Positions 16,346 to 24,915 of a DNA stretch of 39,965 nt are shown piece after piece. A program made the position numbers and the translations under genes. Numbering within the stretch: the first letter of the stretch is position 1; each line of letters opens with the position of its first letter. Origin of the DNA: JBGTGT01 sp051439375 (GTDB taxonomy: Bacteria; Cyanobacteriota; Cyanobacteriia; Cyanobacteriales; Microcystaceae). The stretch covers positions 1-39,965 of the forward strand of contig JBFRWB010000150.1 in the NCBI GenBank assembly GCA_051439375.1. The letters are read 5' to 3'. The notes beneath the pieces are model-generated. The model did not search any database. It worked only from the letters and a program-made list of their open reading frames with translations, and was not told where the DNA came from.

Positions 16346-17590
16346 CTATCTTCCCAACTTATTCGGAATTCCCTCACATCCCCCCGGTATAGTTTTACGA
16401 GTATTATCTCCTCCCCATGCACAACAATAATATCGCTGTTCTTCATTCATATTCTGTACATCTGATAAATTTGTATCCTCAATGACAACCCCTGTGTGTT
16501 CTCCTGTTTGGTAGTTGGGGGGCAACGTCCGACTGCGAGGACTAGCGGTTTCGGCTGAACCATAGAATAAACGGGTCCCTTTGAAGTCTGAACCTGCTAA
16601 ATTAGCTTCAAACAAAACAGTACGGGCTAAATTAGCTTTTACTAAATCACATCCCCCTAAATTCGCTCTCACCATATTAGCCTCTGTTAAATCAGTCCAA
16701 CGCAAATCTTGTCTAGATAGATTCGTTCCGGCTAACATAACCCCCAGATTAATCACTCTGATGCCATAGTGTCTGTCTTCTGCATAGTTGCCATAACCAT
16801 CTAAAATAGGACGGCCTAAGTGAGAATCTCGCTTTAATGGGGTAACTAGACGTGACTGGGAAAGAAACCGCAAAATTTTCGCTTTTCCTGCCCCATCTAC
16901 ACTACTAAGAATAGCAGCCGTGCGACCTTCTGCGATCGCTCGTTCTTGTGGCCAATCTTCTAACATCCCCTCTCCGTTTAAGGCTAAGTCAGAAATCCCT
17001 TGAAAATAGGCATCAATAGTTTGTTGTTGGGTAATTCGATTTTGTTGGGTGGTTAAATCCCTAGAAATGACATATTGCTGCCATGCAACATAGACAGCCA
17101 ACACTGCAATCATAATTTGCCCTAATGCACCTACCCAATCAGCCCATGACCCAAATTCGTCATACTTAAATTGGGTTAACCAGACAGAAATTCGTTGATA
17201 AACGCCAAAATAGTAAGCCAGTCCTGCTAAGGATAACAAAAAAGCGATCGTTCCCAATAACGTCTTCCGTTCGTCGCTGGTCAAATAACGGATAAACCAT
17301 GATTTAATGGAAGGAAGAAGGATTTTTAATGACAAAAAGAGGGCAATTCCCCCCCCTGAGAGTCCAGCCCACGGAAAATTCAACAATAAACCCGAAACCA
17401 TAATGGCAATAGCAGTTATTAAAAGCCACGGATTAGCGGGATTAAGCTCTGTGAGCCAAAAAGGAGGTTTTTGAGGTGTAATTGGGTTTAAAGGTCTTCT
17501 AGAGGCAATAGATGGCACATCAGAGATGTTTTGCTTGCCATTGACGGATTCATTTACATCGGGGGGATGCTGTTGAGGATTGGTGGTCAT
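16346..17590 (-). CDS. membrane protein with pentapeptide repeats
   Basis: The ATG at 17590 (MTTNPQQH) is preferred over an in-frame TTG six codons upstream, giving 414 residues. After a Pro-rich cytoplasmic start, there are about four hydrophobic helices (around 53-73, 75-93, 112-130, 153-172), then a Gln-rich coiled segment (LTTQQNRITQQQTIDAYFQG). A short run of pentapeptide repeats follows at about 285-340 (ANLGG, CDLVK, ANLAR, TVLFE, ANLAG, SDFKG), and then a Cys-containing tail (YYCCAWGGD). Pentapeptide segments form right-handed beta-helices and mostly serve as scaffolds. Similar membrane/pentapeptide proteins occur widely in cyanobacteria; function is unknown. Confidence 0.8.
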   Translation of the reverse strand: MTTNPQQHPPDVNESVNGKQNISDVPSIASRRPLNPITPQKPPFWLTELNPANPWLLITAIAIMVSGLLLNFPWAGLSGGGIALFLSLKILLPSIKSWFIRYLTSDERKTLLGTIAFLLSLAGLAYYFGVYQRISVWLTQFKYDEFGSWADWVGALGQIMIAVLAVYVAWQQYVISRDLTTQQNRITQQQTIDAYFQGISDLALNGEGMLEDWPQERAIAEGRTAAILSSVDGAGKAKILRFLSQSRLVTPLKRDSHLGRPILDGYGNYAEDRHYGIRVINLGVMLAGTNLSRQDLRWTDLTEANMVRANLGGCDLVKANLARTVLFEANLAGSDFKGTRLFYGSAETASPRSRTLPPNYQTGEHTGVVIEDTNLSDVQNMNEEQRYYCCAWGGDNTRKTIPGGCEGIPNKLGR

Positions 17591-17920
17591 TCGCAAGATA
17601 GCAGACAATTATTAGTCATTTAGCTTCCCTAGAAGTTTAGCAATAAATAAGGAAATCTGCCTTTTCATGATAGAGATGAATAGAGTAAAGCAGTAAAAAG
17701 GAAAAAAAATCATATAACTTATTAAGGATGAAGGGTTGTGCTAAGGTGACGGAGTGGTCATTTCATGACATAGTGAACGAATTAAGGCACTTTCATCTAG
17801 TTAAACGGATTAATTGAATGATTCCCCTATCTCCCACTAAGGAATTAATGAGGGATATTAAGTTAAAGTAAGAGACAGTTTATAGGAAAAGAACACTGTT
17901 AACTTTTTTATTTATTTACT
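17591..17920. other. intergenic region between divergent genes, 330 bp
   Basis: It should contain the promoters of the pentapeptide gene (minus) and the TPP decarboxylase gene (plus). No ORF, RNA or clear operator was recognised. The plus-strand start is preceded by an AT-rich tract rather than a clear Shine-Dalgarno sequence. Confidence 0.4.
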
Positions 17921-19576
17921 ATGACAACTATTGGACAGTATTTGTGTAATCGATTATCCTTATTGGGAGTAAATCACATTTTTGGTGTTCCAGGAGACTA
18001 TGTTTTAGGTCTAATGGATGTAATGGTTGATAGTCCCTTAGAATTAATTTGTACTTGCAATGAACTAAATGCAGGTTACGCTGCTGATGCTTACGGACGA
18101 ATTAATGGCATGGGGGCTGTGTGTATTACTTACGGAGTTGGGGGTTTTAGTTTAGTCAATGCAGTAGTCGGTGCTTATGCTGAAAGAGTTCCCTTAGTCG
18201 TGATTAGTGGCGCACCAAACAGTGCAGTTCATCAACCCAATAATCTCTTATTGCATCATACAACAGGAGATTATAATTTACAGTATTCCATTATGGAGAA
18301 GGCTACAGTTGCTGCGGTTATTTTAACCGATGCGGGGCAAGCCGTTCATCAAATTGATCAAACTTTAGCAGCTTGTTTACATCATAAACGACCTGTTTAT
18401 ATTGAGATGCCTTCTGATCTTGTTAATCAATATTGTGAACCTTCTTCTTCTCCTTTAATTACATCACCCAAATTAACCGATGAAAATGCCCTACAAGAGG
18501 CCATAGAAGAAGCAAGCGAATTGTTAGAAAAAGCAGAAAAGCCGGTTATTTTGGCAGGGGTAGAGTTTCATCGCTTTGATATTGAAGAGAAGCTAGAAAA
18601 ATTATTATCAGTCACAGGTTATCCGTTCGCAACGACTCTTTTAGGGAAATCCTGTTTACGGGAAACCCATCCTCAATTTATTGGTAACTATGTAGGAGGA
18701 ATTAGTCAAGAAGTTGTCCGTCAGCGAATTGAAAACGCCGATTGCGTACTTTGTTTGGGCGCAATTATGTCAGATATGAATTTAGGTGGATATACAGCTA
18801 AATTAGAAGACAGTCGCCTAATTAATGCAAACTCTGAAAAAATTAAGATTAAACACCATTTTTATCAGCCGGTTTATATTGGAGATTTCTTAGATGGATT
18901 AATTAAAAAGTTAAACAAGAAAGATAGCAGTTCTTTAGATATTAAACCTGCGGCTTGGTCATTGTCAAAAGTCTTTGAACCTGAGACTGATAAAAAGTTA
19001 ACAAATCAGCGATTTTATGAACGAATAAACCACTTTCTAGAAGACGAATATATTGTCATTGCTGATACAGGAGATGCCATTGTTGCAACGGCTGATTTAA
19101 TTATGCACAAAGGAGCAGATTTTATCGGTCAAGCCTTTTATTTATCCATTGGATACTCTATTCCTGCTTGTTTGGGGGCAAGTTTAGCCTCTTCCAAACA
19201 TCGAACCCTAGTATTTGTTGGCGACGGTGCATTTCAAATGACTGCACAAGAATTATCAACGATTATTCGCCATCAACTTAACCCAATTATCTTCCTAATT
19301 AATAACGACGGTTATACCATTGAACGAGTAATTCAAGATAACGTATATAATGATTTACAGCCGTGGCATTATCATCAACTTCCTCATGTTTTTGGAGATG
19401 CTTGGAGTTGTGAAGTGTTCACTGAAGGGGAATTAGAAGCAGCATTAAAAATTGCCAAAAATAATGTTCATTGTGTCTCCTTTATTGAAATTCATTTGGA
19501 GCAATTTGATTGTTCTCAGGGATTAAGTCGTTTAGGGAAAGCCGTCAGTGATACCAATAAATCAGCTAACAGTTGA
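17921..19576 (+). CDS. pyruvate/indolepyruvate decarboxylase-type TPP enzyme
   Basis: The 551-residue protein shows the three-domain layout of thiamine-diphosphate 2-oxo-acid decarboxylases. Residues matching the Zymomonas/yeast PDC catalytic set are present: Asp26 (GVPGDY), Glu48 (CNELNAGYAADAYGR), the His pair 112-113 (LLHHTTGD) and Glu468 (DGYTIERV). The TPP/Mg motif is GDG at 434-436 with NND at 461-463. The His-His pair separates it from acetolactate synthase and marks a non-oxidative decarboxylase, releasing an aldehyde from pyruvate or an aromatic or branched keto acid. Substrate preference is uncertain. No alcohol dehydrogenase is adjacent. Confidence 0.88.
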   Translation: MTTIGQYLCNRLSLLGVNHIFGVPGDYVLGLMDVMVDSPLELICTCNELNAGYAADAYGRINGMGAVCITYGVGGFSLVNAVVGAYAERVPLVVISGAPNSAVHQPNNLLLHHTTGDYNLQYSIMEKATVAAVILTDAGQAVHQIDQTLAACLHHKRPVYIEMPSDLVNQYCEPSSSPLITSPKLTDENALQEAIEEASELLEKAEKPVILAGVEFHRFDIEEKLEKLLSVTGYPFATTLLGKSCLRETHPQFIGNYVGGISQEVVRQRIENADCVLCLGAIMSDMNLGGYTAKLEDSRLINANSEKIKIKHHFYQPVYIGDFLDGLIKKLNKKDSSSLDIKPAAWSLSKVFEPETDKKLTNQRFYERINHFLEDEYIVIADTGDAIVATADLIMHKGADFIGQAFYLSIGYSIPACLGASLASSKHRTLVFVGDGAFQMTAQELSTIIRHQLNPIIFLINNDGYTIERVIQDNVYNDLQPWHYHQLPHVFGDAWSCEVFTEGELEAALKIAKNNVHCVSFIEIHLEQFDCSQGLSRLGKAVSDTNKSANS

Positions 19577-19703
19577 TAGTTGACCATGAGAAAGACAGTT
19601 TTGTGAGAATTCTTAGTTATTTGCCTTGTATTCCTAACCTTTTTACGCTAACATTCCCATAGGATATAAGAAACCTTATACCGATAACAGTTGCCAATTA
19701 TTG

Positions 19704-19732
19704 CTTAACTAATTCTTAACTGAGCTTAACCT
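19704..19732 (+). promoter_or_regulatory. candidate Pho-box-like CTTAAC triple repeat
   Basis: Three direct copies of CTTAAC-NN start at 19704 (CTTAACTA), 19715 (CTTAACTG) and 19725 (CTTAACCT), i.e. 11 and 10 bp apart, about one DNA turn. Cyanobacterial SphR/PhoB Pho boxes are described as tandem 8-bp elements close to YTTAACCT with 3-bp spacers. The array ends 25 bp before the ATG of the YqeY-domain gene. The repeat is seen directly; SphR binding is inferred. Confidence 0.5.
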
Positions 19733-19757
19733 AAACATAAAGTCTAAAACTAACATT

Positions 19758-20759
19758 ATGCTAAACACTAAACAAGTTGACCAACTTCTCAGTAAAACCA
19801 TTAAAAAAGTTATTTCTAGTAAAGGAATTAGCTTAGGTACGCGGAAAGGCAATAAAGAATTAGGATTATTGACTAAAAAGATCGCAAAGCACCCTTTTGC
19901 AACCTCTGAAGACGTGATAAGTTATGGAGAAAAGGTAGGAGAAGCGATCACAACGCTCTTAAAACAAAAGGGTAAAGAAAATTTAGACCTTGGCGTAATT
20001 CGTCAGGTATCTTTCTCATCCCCTGAAATTACAGAATTAGATAAAACTCATCCGATTAGTAAGGCTAAAACTTCTGGTTCTTCTAAAGTCGAAGTCATTG
20101 TTCCGCCTAAAGATTCAGCCCCTAAAGTTAAATTAGATGCTGTAGAAACGGGAACTGAAACAGTTAAGGATACGATAGAAACGGCTCAAGAAGAGACTGA
20201 GAATAAAGTAATAGAAGTTGTGGAAGAAGTAACAGAAGCTGCTAGTGAAGCAGTAGAAACTGCTAAAGAAGAGGTAAGTAATAATGAGAGTCAATTGACA
20301 CCATTATCGTTGAAAGATCAAATAGGGGAAGATATTAAAGCTGCTATGAAGGCTAAAGACAAAGTGAAATTAGCCACAGTTCGTGCAATTAAAAAAGCGA
20401 TTCTTGAGAAAGAAGTCGAATTGCGTCCCAGTGGACAAGAAATCTTAACTCCTGAGCAGGAATTGTCCCTTTTGAGTCAACAAGCCAAACAACGTCGTGA
20501 CTCAATCGAACAGTACAAAAAAGGTGGTCGAGAGGACTTAGTCGAACAAGAAACAAAAGAATTAGCCATTATTGAAACCTATCTTCCTCCTCAATTATCA
20601 GAGGAAGAAGTAGAAACAATAGTCACTCAAATAATCGCAGATGTAGGTGCAACCTCTCCCAAAGAAATGGGAAAAGTAATGGGAGTGGCGATGAAAGAGT
20701 TAAAAGGAAAAACAGATGGCAAAAAAGTGCAAGCGATCGTTCAAAGTAAACTGAAATAA
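19758..20759 (+). CDS. YqeY-domain protein with long N-terminal extension
   Basis: The 333-residue protein ends with a complete GatB/YqeY-type domain (about 183-333, LKDQIGEDIKAAMKAKDKVKLATVRAIKKAI, RRDSIEQYKKGGREDLVEQE, ETYLPPQLSEEEV, GKTDGKKVQAIVQSKL). Stand-alone YqeY proteins are about 150 residues. Here a basic N-terminal domain (1-110, KQVDQLLSKTIKKVISSKGISLGTRKGNKEL) and an acidic, helical Glu/Thr/Val linker (about 125-182) are added. The tail domain of GatB binds tRNA; the role of YqeY alone is unclear. A Pho-box-like array lies upstream. Confidence 0.8.
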   Translation: MLNTKQVDQLLSKTIKKVISSKGISLGTRKGNKELGLLTKKIAKHPFATSEDVISYGEKVGEAITTLLKQKGKENLDLGVIRQVSFSSPEITELDKTHPISKAKTSGSSKVEVIVPPKDSAPKVKLDAVETGTETVKDTIETAQEETENKVIEVVEEVTEAASEAVETAKEEVSNNESQLTPLSLKDQIGEDIKAAMKAKDKVKLATVRAIKKAILEKEVELRPSGQEILTPEQELSLLSQQAKQRRDSIEQYKKGGREDLVEQETKELAIIETYLPPQLSEEEVETIVTQIIADVGATSPKEMGKVMGVAMKELKGKTDGKKVQAIVQSKLK

Positions 20760-20858
20760 ACTAAAAGAATGAGACATCCTTGTTAAAGTTAGTATAAATT
20801 GATATAATACTGGGAATACCCATTTAAACCAATTTATAAGATTTAAACTGTTTTATCC

Positions 20859-21371
20859 ATGAACTCTGTGTTAAAGGAAAGAAAATCTACCAGTCTGCGC
20901 CAACGTTCTCGTCCTCAACCAGTCTGGAAAAGACAGTTACGTTATATTTATCTACGTTTTATCCGCATGAAAGAACACCCCCATGCGATCGCTAGGGGGT
21001 TAGCAGTGGGGGTATTTGCGGGATGTTTCCCATTATTTGGCCTACAAACCATTATCGGTCTTGCGTTAGCCTTTATCGTACGAGGAAGTAAATTAGCTGC
21101 TGCTGCTGGTACATGGATCAGTAACCCGTTGACTTATGTTCCGCTATTTGCCTTTAATTACAAAGTCGGACGATGGATTTTGGGTCAATATACCGATGAC
21201 ATAGATCGAACAGAATTTAGTCAAAATTGGGATTCTTGGTCGCAGATGGCAGATTCAGGGGCAGATTTTGTAATTATTCTCTTTTTGGGTTCTGCTGTCG
21301 TTGGTTTATGTGCAAGTTTAATTGCTTATGTGCTGTGCTTACGATCGTTAAAACACCATCGTCAGCTATAA
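20859..21371 (+). CDS. DUF2062 family membrane protein
   Basis: The 170-residue protein has a basic N-terminus (RKSTSLRQRSRPQPVWKRQLRYIYLRFIRM), then the DUF2062 signature HPHAIARGLAVGVFAGCFPLFGLQT, with helices around 50-72 and 78-95 and NPLTYVPLFAFNYKVGRWILG, and a final helix near 138-162. DUF2062 members are inner-membrane proteins of unknown function, often found near glycosyltransferases. No such neighbour exists here. The last 10 bp overlap the convergent DUF29 gene. Confidence 0.82.
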   Translation: MNSVLKERKSTSLRQRSRPQPVWKRQLRYIYLRFIRMKEHPHAIARGLAVGVFAGCFPLFGLQTIIGLALAFIVRGSKLAAAAGTWISNPLTYVPLFAFNYKVGRWILGQYTDDIDRTEFSQNWDSWSQMADSGADFVIILFLGSAVVGLCASLIAYVLCLRSLKHHRQL

Positions 21372-21826
21372 AAATCATCGTCCAAAATTTGCTCAACGCT
21401 GAAAGGACATTGTAAAGGATATTCAGTTTGAGCAGGAATAGGAATTCCAAAAGAGGCTCGTTTTCCTTCTTTTATAGCAATATCTCTTCCATCTTTATAA
21501 GCATCTTCTAATATTTTAGGTAAATAGCTTGTCAGAGAAGGAGTTTTGACTAACTGTTTTTTTACTCGTTTACGATGTTCAATAACCGAATTGTACCAAC
21601 TTCCCTTCATTGTTTCAGGTACATCTGCTTGAACCCTTAATTTTAATAAATGCGCTAGTAAAATCATTAAATTGCTCTCTAAGGCATTTTTTTCTGATTT
21701 CCCCAACTCCTTCAACTCCTCAATCAGATTAACTGTATCTAAATCAGTAAAATTACGACCTTCTAGCTGTTCAATGGTGACATCTAACCATAAGTTAAAA
21801 TCTTTGTCGTAAAGGGTTGTTTTCAT
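21362..21826 (-). CDS. DUF29 family protein
   Basis: A full-length 154-residue DUF29 protein: the N-terminal signature YDKDFNLWLDVTIEQLEGRNF, then LDTVNLIEELKELGKSEKNALESNLMILLAHLLKLR, then SWYNSVIEHRKRVKKQL, and the tail YPLQCPFSVEQILDDDFY. It is all-helical, cytoplasmic and of unknown function. It overlaps the stop of the convergent DUF2062 gene by 10 bp. It is a clear paralog of the proteins or remnants at 137-283, 32967 and 33119. Confidence 0.88.
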   Translation of the reverse strand: MKTTLYDKDFNLWLDVTIEQLEGRNFTDLDTVNLIEELKELGKSEKNALESNLMILLAHLLKLRVQADVPETMKGSWYNSVIEHRKRVKKQLVKTPSLTSYLPKILEDAYKDGRDIAIKEGKRASFGIPIPAQTEYPLQCPFSVEQILDDDFYS

Positions 21827-21909
21827 AACTTCGTCGAACTCAGATTTTTACAATAACATTACTATAACAAGGAAAGAGTTATAGTTACGACACTTTGCAA
21901 TTCCCCATC

Positions 21910-21937
21910 GTAGGGACAATTCATAAATTATCCCTAC
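21910..21937. repeat. short palindrome with GTAGGG...CCCTAC ends
   Basis: A 28-bp near-perfect palindrome, two 12-bp arms with one mismatch and a 4-bp loop, begins GTAGGGACAATT and ends AATTATCCCTAC. It lies between the DUF2330 gene and the DUF29 gene, just downstream of the DUF2330 stop region on the minus side. It shares its outer hexamers with the elements at 11093-11248 and 34848-34927. Confidence 0.65.
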
Positions 21938-21958
21938 ACCAAGTTATCCCTTAATAAA

Positions 21959-23296
21959 TTACCAAACTCTGCGCCACCAAGGACTCGATTTTATCTCAAC
22001 AAAATCAATCTTACGACGAATTTGATTAATATTCCATCCTGTTAAACGAGCAAGGGTTTGCGCTTCTTGTTCTTGACGATTTTTCACTGATTGTAAATAA
22101 TCCCGTGCTTCCTGACATTTCATTTCCCCTTCATAGGGATGACGCAACACATAACGACCTTGAAAAAACTGCTGATTATTCGTGTTTTGAAACTGTAAAT
22201 CTTCAGGAAAAGTATTGCGTTCATAACGAACGTGCAAACGGGTAATAAATACATTTCCAGAAGGACGAGAAAAGCGATCTTGAGGCGATTGATTTCCTAG
22301 CCAAAATACCCCTGCTTTTCTCAATTCATCAGGCGATAAAGGATCAGCCGAACAAGGATCACAACTGGACATATTCCACGCATATTCAACAAAAGCAACC
22401 CGCTTCCCTTCTTTTTGATGACTTTCGTTAAACATAGATTGATAAAACTCCCCAAATTCTTCTTTAACAAACAGGGGAATATCCATATTAGAGGGGATTT
22501 GTGTGGTGCGATAATTGGTTAATTCAACTTGTCCTTGAGGAGATAATAAATAAACAATTAAATCCTGTTCTCCTCTGGCATTAACCATTCCTAAACGAAT
22601 GGGTAACATAAATTTAGGGGACTCATAGGCTATCTGTAATGGCCGCAAAGATTGAAACCCCGATTGATCATATTCTTTGAGGTTAACTTTAGCCACAAAA
22701 AACTTCATATTCTGCCGAATATAAGGTCTTAAAACCTGACTTGCACCTGTAGGAATTTGATAACCATTTTGTCTTAACCAAGTCTCTAACCCATCAGATT
22801 CTTTAGCACTTAAAATGAGAATGTCATATTCTCCGACAGAAAATTGTTCTTCAATAGTAACTCCTAAAGCCCGATCTCTTCTTGCTAATGCTTCTGATTC
22901 TAGTGCAGCAGGTGCAGGGGCTGCTTGTCGCATAGCATCGTTATATATTCGACGATCACAAGGATTCTCATCAAAATATTCAACTAAACGAGGTGCGCTA
23001 AAATTATCTAAACGACTGATAATTTTTGGATCACCTACATTAACTTGCTCTTGTTTAATAACGACTGGAACTGGTACAACTAAAGCAAAATCTTTTACTG
23101 CACCTTGGTAATCATTGGCCATTGTTAAAATTGTTCGTTCTCCATCACGAGCAATCACGACTTGTGAGGCTTGATTATATAAACTGGTATCTGCTTTTGC
23201 CACATAAAAGCCACAGAATGCCCACGCAGGCCGACTGATTCCTAAAACTAATATAAAGAGAATGAATATTCTCCACAAAGATTCAATAATTTTCAT
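21959..23296 (-). CDS. DUF2330 family exported protein
   Basis: The 445-residue protein has a signal peptide (hydrophobic residues 8-26 ending AWA, then FCGFYVAKADTSLYNQASQVVIARDGERTILTMAN). The DUF2330 pattern follows: LVVPVPVVIKQEQVNVGDP and LRPLQIAYESPKFMLPIRLGMVNA. Cysteines at C28, C113 and in a C-D-P-C motif (SSCDPCSAD) could form disulfides or bind metal outside the cytoplasm. Its molecular role is unknown. It follows the RnfD-like gene after 11 bp, so both are probably one operon. Confidence 0.85.
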   Translation of the reverse strand: MKIIESLWRIFILFILVLGISRPAWAFCGFYVAKADTSLYNQASQVVIARDGERTILTMANDYQGAVKDFALVVPVPVVIKQEQVNVGDPKIISRLDNFSAPRLVEYFDENPCDRRIYNDAMRQAAPAPAALESEALARRDRALGVTIEEQFSVGEYDILILSAKESDGLETWLRQNGYQIPTGASQVLRPYIRQNMKFFVAKVNLKEYDQSGFQSLRPLQIAYESPKFMLPIRLGMVNARGEQDLIVYLLSPQGQVELTNYRTTQIPSNMDIPLFVKEEFGEFYQSMFNESHQKEGKRVAFVEYAWNMSSCDPCSADPLSPDELRKAGVFWLGNQSPQDRFSRPSGNVFITRLHVRYERNTFPEDLQFQNTNNQQFFQGRYVLRHPYEGEMKCQEARDYLQSVKNRQEQEAQTLARLTGWNINQIRRKIDFVEIKSSPWWRRVW

Positions 23297-23307
23297 GATT
23301 AATGCCT

Positions 23308-24192
23308 CTATAAATTGATAACTAACGGACGGTTATCTTGCCAGCTAAATCGGTAATCTTTCCATATATAATCTAACAGCAAAGTGATAGGGGAAAGGAT
23401 AAACAAAGCCCAAAAAATAGCCGTAGATAGATAAAAAACATGGTGCAAGATAAAGGTTAACAGAGCAATTGCGATCGCCCAAATTAAACGCCCTATAGTT
23501 GCATTAGGAATGGAACGAGGATCAGTTAGCATAAAAAGGGCAAACAGCAATAAGCTACCACTCATAAATTGATGCTGCACAACATCCCAACTCCATCCTA
23601 AATAGGCATTTCTGATCACTTCTAAAATAAAATAAGTCACTAAGAAAGTAACCGATGTATCCCATCGTCCCACTCGTTTTAAAACAATTCCCCCTAACCC
23701 CATAAATAAGAGCAAATACCATCCTTCATGTCCCCATTGTCCGGGGGAAACCCAACCATCTTGAGTTAAGATTAAAGCGGCAATAATGCCAAAGTTTGCA
23801 GGGTTAAAAAAATGCTTTCCTCGATAGGAAAAAATAAACTTACTCCCAATCGCTAAACTCCCTGCGACTATCATTGTTTGATAATGATTGGCTCGTAATA
23901 ATAAGCACAGTCCTAACGCAGTAATTAAGGCACTTTTCCACGAAGAATTGGTCAGAAACTCGAAAAAGCGGTAATTTAGGGAGTGTATAGGATAGGGTGA
24001 AAGGTTTTGCGCTTTTATGCCCTTGACAATATCAAATAATTGTGTTAAAAAAATCTGGCTAATTAAACAAGTTGCGATCGCAGTTGGAATCAAAATGGGG
24101 CTCAATGTCCAGTCTCTAGTCAGAATTCCTAGTAACAGAAAGACGGATAAAAAGAGAATTTGATAGTCCCTTGCATCCTTAAAGGGAATCAT
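23308..24192 (-). CDS. NqrB/RnfD-like membrane protein
   Basis: The ATG at 24192 (MIPFKDARDYQ) with GAGG about 8 bp upstream is preferred; the frame extends 16 codons further. The 294-residue protein has about nine hydrophobic helices. KHFFNPANFGIIAALILT and LFALFMLTDPRSIPNATIGR match the NQR2/RnfD family, whose classical members are Na+/H+-translocating electron-transfer subunits with covalent FMN. The other Nqr/Rnf subunits are absent here, so this is a stand-alone paralog, paired instead with an exported DUF2330 protein. Its role is unknown. Confidence 0.8.
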   Translation of the reverse strand: MIPFKDARDYQILFLSVFLLLGILTRDWTLSPILIPTAIATCLISQIFLTQLFDIVKGIKAQNLSPYPIHSLNYRFFEFLTNSSWKSALITALGLCLLLRANHYQTMIVAGSLAIGSKFIFSYRGKHFFNPANFGIIAALILTQDGWVSPGQWGHEGWYLLLFMGLGGIVLKRVGRWDTSVTFLVTYFILEVIRNAYLGWSWDVVQHQFMSGSLLLFALFMLTDPRSIPNATIGRLIWAIAIALLTFILHHVFYLSTAIFWALFILSPITLLLDYIWKDYRFSWQDNRPLVINL

Positions 24193-24343
24193 AACGCACC
24201 TCAGCAAATGAATTTTCTTTAGTATGCCAACTAAAAGCAAATTTCCCTATAAAGTTACCTTTTTTGTAACCAGATTTTAATAATTTGTTGTAATCGGAGC
24301 GATTGCTCAATTTCACTGTTATCTCACATTGACTTCAAGCTTC

Positions 24344-24393
24344 CTTAACGATGCTTAACAGTACTTAACGGTACTTAACTGTATTTAACGTTT
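24344..24393 (+). promoter_or_regulatory. five-fold 10-bp YTTAAC direct repeat (operator-like)
   Basis: Five 10-bp units start at 24344, 24354, 24364, 24374 and 24384: CTTAACGATG, CTTAACAGTA, CTTAACGGTA, CTTAACTGTA and TTTAACGTTT. The period equals roughly one helical turn, as expected for side-by-side binding of an OmpR/PhoB-type regulator, and the core matches the cyanobacterial Pho-box half-site. It lies 82 bp upstream of the TPR gene and 151 bp upstream of the divergent RnfD-like gene. The rest of the 24193-24474 gap shows no other feature. Confidence 0.55.
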
Positions 24394-24474
24394 TTCGTGA
24401 TCGCCATCACTGTAAACGATGTAGGGAAAGGATATCTTATATCTTAAGAGATAGTTAGGTACTCGCAAACAACC

Positions 24475-24915
24475 ATGATCACCAATCAACTCAAAGATGA
24501 AGTTCTAGAAATCGTCCTACGTCAAGAGCCAAAAACCGCTTTAACTTATCATGAAATCGGCAAAACGGCTCAAGCTTTATCCTTGTTAAAAACAAGGATT
24601 ACGAATTGTCAAAAACAGGTTGGCACTAAGCATATATACACAGCTTATGCCTTAAAAAATTTAGCTCACTTTCATCAAGTGACTCAAAATTATACGGAAG
24701 CAAATACATATTACCAACAAGCTTTCCAAGTTGTTGAGAGTCTTTTTGGGAAAAATCACCCCACCACCCAAAATATACAAAATAGTTATTATAAATGTCA
24801 GCTAGAAATGCTGATGAAACTTCCCCTAAAGGATGCTTTAGCAGCCATTCCCGCAGAAATGTCAGCACAATTTATTCAACTCAGAGAACAATATGAGTGG
24901 AAAGATTTAAAATAG
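24475..24915 (+). CDS. small TPR-repeat protein
   Basis: The 146-residue protein contains kinesin-light-chain-like tetratricopeptide repeats: ALTYHEIGKTAQALSLLKTRI, TAYALKNLAHFHQVTQNYTEANTYYQQAFQVVESLFGKNHPTTQNIQNSY. It has about two to three repeats, is cytoplasmic and is likely a protein-binding adaptor. Its last 9 bp overlap the convergent gene. A five-fold CTTAAC array upstream suggests regulated expression. Confidence 0.75.
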   Translation: MITNQLKDEVLEIVLRQEPKTALTYHEIGKTAQALSLLKTRITNCQKQVGTKHIYTAYALKNLAHFHQVTQNYTEANTYYQQAFQVVESLFGKNHPTTQNIQNSYYKCQLEMLMKLPLKDALAAIPAEMSAQFIQLREQYEWKDLK

